Source: Hymenopus coronatus
Taxonomy: Eukaryota; Arthropoda; Insecta; Mantodea; Hymenopodidae
Length of the DNA stretch: 64,000 nt
Direction: 5' to 3'
NCBI GenBank assembly: GCA_030762935.1
Contig: CM060882.1
Coordinates: forward strand, 21,457,001 to 21,521,000
Below, piece after piece: positions 57,974 through 64,000 of the stretch. Every line of letters begins with the position of its first letter. Within the stretch, counting starts at the first letter, position 1. The notes beneath the pieces are model-generated. The model was given only the letters and a program-made list of their open reading frames with translations. It had not been told where the DNA came from and did not search any database. Position numbers and translations under genes: made by a program.

Positions 57974-58582
57974 GACGTTAGTCATTTCTAGAACGTCGAA
58001 AATTTCAAAAAATTTTCCATATAAACAGTGGTTTCGGTTGGGGGAGGGGAGATTTTCCTGAAAACGTTTGTGTCGCATACCTAGAAGACACGAAATTTAA
58101 ATTCCAAGTTTGGTATTTAACTGAATTTCGATTTTGAAAATGTCTGTCCACAAACACACATACACACATGATAGTCGCCCTCCGTGGTGTAATTAGTGGT
58201 TACCATGCTAGCTTCATATACCCAAGGTCGAGGGTTCAAACCCGGCGGAGGATTTTTTCGGGCGTAAAAATCCTTAGTATGCCTACCTTCGGAAAAGAAG
58301 TAAAGCCGTTGGTCCCGTGTGAAAGATTTAGGACACACAAAAGGACCTTAAACCTGATAGAGAGGCCTCTGAGCAAACTTAATCTATCTTTCATGCCCAA
58401 TATACGTAGAATTAGACGCTGAATAGTTAAAGAGCGTCCATAAATAAAAAGTTCATTTCATTACATAGATATGGATCTTTTTCTATAAGTGTTTTATTCT
58501 GGGGTACACAAAACAAGTATTTCCAATCGGATTTGGGAGGAAAACAGCATATTCTCTAGCTGCTATGTGCTAGAGAAAGTAA
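57895..58582 (+). mobile_element. HL1 copy with an (AAT)n run and an S-A insertion
   Basis: HL1 at 57895-58173 contains (AAT)n at 57926-57970 replacing the region near ATATTTTAATCAAAATC. After S-A it resumes at ACATAGATATGGATCTTTTT and ends TGCTAGAGAAAGTAA. Confidence 0.82.
58174..58461 (+). mobile_element. S-A SINE, full length
   Basis: Head GTGGTGTAATTAGTGGTTAC, B-box GGGTTCAAACCCGG, body with CCGTTGGTCCCGTGTGAAAG (the TAGATTTAC motif is mutated) and tail GCGTCCATAAATAAA. Confidence 0.9.
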
Positions 58583-58741
58583 TATAGGGTAACATCTCGG
58601 GAATTAGGAAAATAAGAGACATTTAAAAGACTTTTAAAATGTAATTGTATTATTAATACAACCAAGAAGAGGAAGCATGAGTTTTCGATATAATTAAAGT
58701 ATTATTCCGTGTTACGAATATCAAGAAAATGAATACAAAAA
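58583..58741. other. AT-rich spacer
   Basis: No recognised feature. Confidence 0.3.
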
Positions 58742-59670
58742 TCGGATGTGTTCCATACACATGACTTTCTCTGCATCCCTGCAACAAATTATTCTTTAAA
58801 AACTTATGCTTCTTCTTACTTCATGCTAATGGAGAAAAAAAAAATAGCTGAAATAGTGTTATTACTTGATTCCATGATATATAAGGGAAATAAGAGAGTA
58901 GCATAGGCTAAAGTATTAGTCAAAATAGGGTTACTATGTGGCTGAAGTTCCTTTGTTTGTATGGACAGGATTGATAAATTCCCGTATGATAAAAGTATGT
59001 CTCAAAAGCTGAAACCAGTAATAAGGAATATCTCAAAAACGATCCACTCCACAAAAATAAAGTATATAATATAAATTATGTTTTAAAGAGTTCTACATTT
59101 TTTGTTGAGTTAGTCTTTTTCTATCTCTTGCGGTTTAGCAGTTATTCAAAGGTCCGTAAAATTCATCCAGAATAAAGTAGTCTTCAGAGGCTATTCTCAG
59201 AAAATTCAAGATATGCATTTTATTTGTCAGGTAAATATCTTTAGTATACGATATTTTAAACAAAATCGTTAGAGCCATTTTTGAGAAAATCAAAATTTTC
59301 GAAAAAAGTTCAATGTAAACGGTAGTTGGGGGTGGAATGATTTTTCTCAAAATCTTCGTGTCGCATCCCTGGAAGATAATAAACTTAAATACCAAGTTTG
59401 GTATTTTACCGTCTTTTCGGTTTTGAGTTAACGTGTTCAAAGACACATGGACACACACGCGCGCGCGGACTTTTTTCCGAAAATGCCTTTTTTACTTTCT
59501 CTATACGCACAATGTACATAGTGTACAGAGAAGGTATTGCACTCCACCAAAAAATTCGATAACGATGTTTCACCGGAAATATATGTTTTAGGATCCCCTT
59601 TGTCTAAAAATAACATTTTGACAAAAAGGTCCGTGTGTGTGTGTGGGTGTGTGTGTGTGTGTGTCCGTGT

Positions 59671-59710
<40 letters not shown>

Positions 59711-60506
59711 GTGAACACGATAACTCAAAAACGAAAAGTCGGAAAAATATCAAACTTGGTATTTAAGTTTAGTATCTTCCAGGGATGCGACACGAAGATT
59801 TTGAGAAACATCCCCCCACCCCAAACTACCCTTTACATGTAACTTTTTTCGAAAATTTCAATTTTCTCAAAAATGGCTCTAACGATTTTTATTAAAATTG
59901 TGTATACGAAAGATATTTAACTGACAAATAAAATGTATATCTTGAATTTTCTGAGAATAGCCTCGGAAGAGTAGTTTATTCTGAATGAATTTTACGAATT
60001 TCGAATAACTGCTAAACCGTAAGAGATGGACAAAAACTTACTACACAAAAAATGTAGAACACGTTAAAACACACAATTTACGTTATATATGTGGTCTTCG
60101 TGGAGTTCGTCGTTTTTGAGACATTCCTTATTTTTGGTTTCTGCTATAAAAACTTACTTTTCTCATACAGGAATTTGTCAACTGCGGTCCATACAAACAA
60201 AGGAACTTCAGTGACATAGCAACCAGATTTTTACTATCACTTTAGCCTATGGTGCTCCCTTATTTCGCTTCTACTTACAAGGAAGCAAGTAATATGGCTA
60301 TTTCTGTTTTAACTGATTAGCATGAAGTAAATAGAAGTATATGCTTTTAATAACAAAAGCAGAGATGTAGAGTAAGTCATGTGAATGGTACACATCAGAT
60401 TTTTATATAAAGGGGACCCTAAAACATATATTTCCAGTGAAATCTCGGTATCGAGTGCAATGCCTTCTGTATACACTATGTAGATATTACGTATAGAGAA
60501 AGTAAA
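58742..60506 (+). mobile_element. HL1 copy interrupted by another HL1 copy
   Basis: The 5' part (58742-59492) ends at CCGAAAATGCCTTTTT. The 3' part resumes at 60400 with ATATAAAGGGGACCC and ends GTATAGAGAAAGTAAAA. The two parts are contiguous in HL1 order once 59493-60399 is removed. Confidence 0.9.
59493..60399 (-). mobile_element. HL1 full-length copy inserted into a T-run of another HL1
   Basis: Palindrome 59493-59535, compound GT run 59635-59704, outer end GTACACATCAGA at 60388-60399. Flanks are T-runs on both sides; no longer target duplication can be seen. Confidence 0.94.
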
Positions 60507-61049
60507 AAGAATAAATTAAAAAAGGGAAATGATAAGGAAAGCGATAAATAGCTAAAGAATGCATAAGAAAGGATATGTGTATTGATGACGTGTGTTGATG
60601 TGTGAAGTGCAGTCAGTCTATTAGAACCTGATTTAGTCTGCATCACATCACAGATGGGATATACAGTATCGGAAGGGGATATACAAAGGGGAGGCTTTTC
60701 CATATAAAATGTATAGACCAGGAGGGGCGAACAGGTTCCATAGTGTAACGTGTATTTTATATGGGGCTTATAGTTTTGACCCCTGCTGGCTTTGTTCGGT
60801 CATGCTACATGATCTGATGTTGCTGCTGCTGCCAAAAAGAGCATCAGTGTTGTCCCGTGAGGGGTGGCTATCACGTCATGTGCACTGCACCTTTCCTTTG
60901 CTACAGGGTGCACCGCAAGTTGCTACACACGTCATAACTCTCCCCTTAATTTCTTGCATTTATTCGTAGCTGTTTGCCTTTCATCGCTTTAAGCGTTTAT
61001 TCCTATTTCTTTACTTTTTTTTTTCTTTTTTTAGTTCTCCCTTATTACT
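60507..61049. promoter_or_regulatory. Single-copy island with CRE-like half sites
   Basis: TGACGTG at 60586-60592 and CACGTCA at 60872-60878 and 60928-60934. CCATATAAAAT (60700-60711) and its inverse ATTTTATATGG (60752-60762) form an inverted pair. Frames on + (60709-60969) and - (60476-60703) have no domain. Regulatory function is a guess. Confidence 0.3.
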
Positions 61050-61179
61050 TTCTCTAAGAGTACTATATACATAGTATTGCACCTAAAAATTATATATCGA
61101 GATTTCATCGGAATTACATATTTTGGGAGCCCTGAATCAAAAAAAAAAAAGCATTTTTAGTGTGCGTGTCTATGGTATG

Positions 61180-61429
61180 TGAAATGAAATGAAGTTGTAT
61201 TTATGGACGCTCTTTAACTGCTATAGTTCACAGCGTCCCATTCTATACAGGGCGTGAAAGACTGCTTAATTTTGTTCAGAGGTCTCTCTATCAGATTCGA
61301 GGTTCTTTTAAATCTACGACACGGGACCAACGGCTTTACTTCCCTTCCGAAGGAAGCCATACTAGGGATTTTTAAGCCCGAAAAAAATCCATCGTCATCC
61401 GTTGGTTTTGAACCCGCGATCTTGGGTAT
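61180..61429 (-). mobile_element. S-A SINE, head truncated
   Basis: Plus strand: GTATTTATGGACGCTCTTTA, CTACGACACGGGACCAACGG, GAAGGAAGCCATACTAGGGA, GGTTTTGAACCCGCG (B-box complement); ends about there. Confidence 0.86.
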
Positions 61430-61486
61430 TCTGTGTATGCTCAAAAATGACAAGTACGTTACACATTAAACTTTATACTTAAAGTA

Positions 61487-62042
61487 ACCCATCTGTGAAA
61501 TTCTTAAATCCACAGTTTTCAACTAATCAGCCTGAAATATTGAACATGCATTTATGTTGTACAGAACTTACATGTATCATAAGTAGTTTTTGACTTATTC
61601 ATTTTTAAAATAAAAATCTGACGCCAAATTCAAACTGCTCCACACGATGAAAATGATGAAAAGTTTTATTTTTCAAAACATGCATTTAAGTATCAAAAAC
61701 AGAACTATCATATGAATTTATTGTACCGCAATTAGTTCAAGAGGTAAAAATGTTAAAGCAAGAAGCAGACAAAAATTCAAGAAATGTTATAATACCATTG
61801 ACTTTAATAATCAATATTTACAACAATATTAGGAATTTTAAAAAATCATATGATAGAAACTTTTTTGCTTGTTAAGAACATATCCTAAAAATTTAAGAGA
61901 GCTTCAATAAAACCTGCATCGTGTGGAACATTTTAAATGGCAAAAAATGTTGAAAAAACTGTAAACGAGTACATCAAGTATTAAAGTTCAAAACATTTTT
62001 TTATCATTTTTTGCACTTTTTGATCAAATTTCACAGATGCGT
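61487..62042. mobile_element. 556-bp MITE with 16-bp TIRs and TA duplication
   Basis: Ends ACCCATCTGTGAAATT (61487-61502) and its inverse AATTTCACAGATGCGT (62027-62042) match at 15 of 16. TA flanks it at 61485-61486 and 62043-62044, and it splits an HL1 segment. A second inverted pair, CTCCACACGATG (61640-61651) and CATCGTGTGGAAC (61918-61930), lies ~150 and ~110 bp inside. No coding capacity. TA-targeting suggests mobilisation by a Tc1/mariner-type transposase. Confidence 0.82.
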
Positions 62043-62169
62043 TATCTTTCAAGAAAATCCCCAACTACGCTTTACATAAAAACATTTCGAAAAAGTTGGT
62101 TTTCTCAAAAATGGCTCTAATGATTTTGATTAAAATATCTTATATTTAAGACATTTACATGAAAAAATA

Positions 62170-63036
62170 TCTGATGTGTTCCATTCACATGACTTTCTCT
62201 ACATCTCTGCAACAAATTATTGTTAAAAAACCTATGATTCCATTTACTTCATGCTAATCGAGAAAAAATGAACAGAAATAGTCTAATTACTTGCTTCCTT
62301 GTAAGTAGAAGCGAAATAAGGGAGTACCATAGGTTAAACTGATAGTCAAAAGCTGGTTGCTATGTGACTGAAGTTCCTTAGTTTGTATGGACAGGAGTTG
62401 ACAAATTCCGTATGAGAAAAGTGTAAATTTTTCAAAGCTGAAACCAAAAACAATGAGTATCTAAAAAATGATCAACTACATGCAAAAAATGTATATGACA
62501 TAAATTGTGTGTTTAATTGTGCTCTATAATTTTTGTGAGTTAGGTTTTTTTTATCATCTCTTACGGTTTAGCAGTTATGCAAAATTCCGTAAAATCTATC
62601 CAAAATATAGTAGTCTTTAGAGGATATTCCCAGAAAATTCAAGATATACATTTTATTTGTCAGGTAAATATCTTTAATGTTTGACATTTTAATCAAAATC
62701 GTTAGAGCCATTTTTGAGAAAATCAAAATGTACGAAAAATGTTCCATGTAAAGGATAGTTTTGGGTGAAGGGATTTTCTTGAAAATCTTCGTGTCGCATC
62801 CTTGGAAGATACCAAATTAAATACCAAGTTTGTTATTTAACTATATTTTTGTTTTGAGCTATGCTGTGCACAGACACACACGCACATGCACAAGGACCTT
62901 TTTGTAACTTTTTTTTTTTTTTTTGATTCAGGAAGACCCAAAACATGTATTTCCGGTGATATTTCGGTATCGAATTTTTGAGTGGAATAGAATACCTTCT
63001 CCATACACTATGTACATAGTACGTGTAGAGAAAGTA
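62170..63036 (+). mobile_element. HL1 full-length copy
   Basis: TCTGATGTGTTCCATTCACA start (canonical), internal palindrome 62821-62842, T-run instead of CA expansion (62912-62924), end palindrome 62995-63036. Confidence 0.93.
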
Positions 63037-63460
63037 ATAAAATGCATATCTTGAATTTTCTGGAAATACTTTTTGAAGACCTCTTTATTCTGGATGAAGT
63101 TTTTCTGAATTTTGCATCTATATGGTAGACCGTAACAGACAGACAAAAACGCACTACACAAAAGATGTAGGTATCGTTAAATCACACAATTTATGTCATA
63201 CACATTTTTGGTGGAGTTTTCGAGATATTCCTTGTTATTGGTTTCAACTTTAAAATGCTTAAACTTTTCTCCTACGGGACCTCGTCAACTCCTGGGCACG
63301 CAAAGAAACGAATTTCAATCCCTAGCAACCACATTTTAAAACATTTTACTGTCGGTCTAGCCTATTGTAATCCCTTATTTTCGTTCTACTTATAAGGAAA
63401 TACGAAATAAGACCGTTTCTGCTAATTTTATCTCGATTAGCATGAAGTATATAGAAAAAA
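63037..63460 (-). mobile_element. HL1 5' half, - strand
   Basis: AATGCATATCTTGAATTTTC to GATTAGCATGAAGTATATAG; its outer end is replaced by the next + copy. Confidence 0.86.
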
Positions 63461-63463
63461 AAT

Positions 63464-64000
63464 CTGATGTGTTCCATTCACATGACTTTCTGTATATCTC
63501 TGCAATAAATTACTTTTAAAAAGCTTATGCTTCTATTTACTTCCTGCTAATCGAGGAAAAATTAGCAGAAATAGTTTTATTTCTTGCTTCCTTGTAAGTA
63601 AAAACGAAATAAGTAAGTACCATAGGTTAAAGTGATAATCAAAAGCTGGTTGCTATGTGACTGAAGTTCCTTTGTTTGTATGGACACGAGTTCACAAAGT
63701 CCTGTATGAGAAAAATATAAGTTTTTATAGCTTAAACCAAAAACAAGGAAAATTCAAAATATAAATTTTATTTGTCAGATAAATATCTTCAATATACGAT
63801 ATTTTAATCAAAATCGTTAGAGCCATATTTTAGAAAATCAAAAATTTTGAAAAAGTGTCATGTAAAGGGTAGTTTGCGGTGGGGGGATTTTACTCAAAAC
63901 CTTCGTGTCGCATCCCTGGAAGATACTAAACTTAAATGCCAAGTTTGGTATTTTTCCGACATCTCGTTTTTGAGTTATCTTGTTCACACACACGGACCTT
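63464..64000 (+). mobile_element. HL1 copy running off the right edge
   Basis: TCTGATGTGTTCCATTCACA start; lacks ~200 bp (jump from AACAAGGAAAATTC to ATATAAATTTTATTTGTCAG at ~63750) and is cut by the window end at CACACACGGACCTT. Confidence 0.92.

Larger units (their letters stand above)
61050..62165 (-). mobile_element. HL1 copy carrying an S-A SINE and a MITE
   Basis: HL1 segments at 61050-61179, 61430-61486 and 62043-62165 are in order around two insertions. The palindrome is shortened (AGTACTATATACATAGTATT). Confidence 0.82.

Noticed and set aside
2500..64000. HL1 as a LINE 3' end or a SINE
   Set aside because: No A-tail, no Pol III boxes, no variable 5' truncation toward a constant 3' end, and a hairpin plus subterminal inverted repeats at fixed ends.

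Overview
The window is AT-rich, intron-like or intergenic nuclear DNA from a multicellular animal. It has no operons, ribosome-binding sites or intact long genes. It holds many interspersed repeats, several tRNA-derived SINE families, decayed Tc1/mariner-type and MULE-type transposase remnants, a satellite array and long microsatellites. An invertebrate is the best guess (mollusc or arthropod); I cannot name the organism. I see no intact protein-coding gene of the host and no functional tRNA, rRNA or CRISPR. All the long open frames come from simple repeats.

Most of the window is one mobile family, here called HL1. By hand tally its copies cover roughly 55 % of the 64 kb. Full copies are about 0.86-0.90 kb. 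In the + orientation they start with TCTGATGTG, followed by CATGACTTTCTCTA. They have an internal palindrome AAATACCAA-gt-TTGGTATTT, then a (CA)n run of variable length, and they end in a near-perfect palindrome centred on TATGTACATA that finishes TAGAGAAAGTAAAA. The two ends share a 10-bp subterminal inverted repeat (ACTTTCTCTA / TAGAGAAAGT). No copy encodes a protein. This architecture resembles the non-autonomous Helentron-associated elements (HINEs: DINE-1 of flies, pearl-type elements of oysters); that assignment is my inference.

On top of HL1 lie at least six tRNA-derived SINE groups (S-A to S-F), several with clean 8-14 bp target-site duplications inside HL1 copies. There is also a 556-bp MITE with TA target duplication (61487-62042), an internally deleted Tc1/mariner-like transposon with ~25-bp TIRs (12986-13601), a decayed mariner transposase split by a SINE (14361-15047), two inverted mariner 3' ends bracketing an HL1 copy (8949-10417), and a MULE-domain transposase pseudogene (23999-24984).

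Layout: 1-1010 satellite array (143-bp dimeric unit), with diverged monomers at 1985-2310; 2.5-16.7 kb HL1, SINEs and Tc1/mariner relics; 16.7-17.9 kb a single-copy-looking stretch with a GC-rich island; 18-28.8 kb HL1 with the MULE relic; 28.9-30.5 kb single-copy, promoter-like GC-rich DNA; 31.58-32.51 kb a perfect (TATG)n tract; 32.6-45.9 kb HL1 and SINE nests; 45.9-46.4 kb a second promoter-like island; 46.4-64 kb HL1 again, with islands at 51.9-52.4, 55.3-55.8 and 60.5-61.0 kb. The only non-repeat signals are these short single-copy islands. They could be regulatory DNA or unrecognised exons of a gene whose introns fill the window, but the sequence alone does not prove that.
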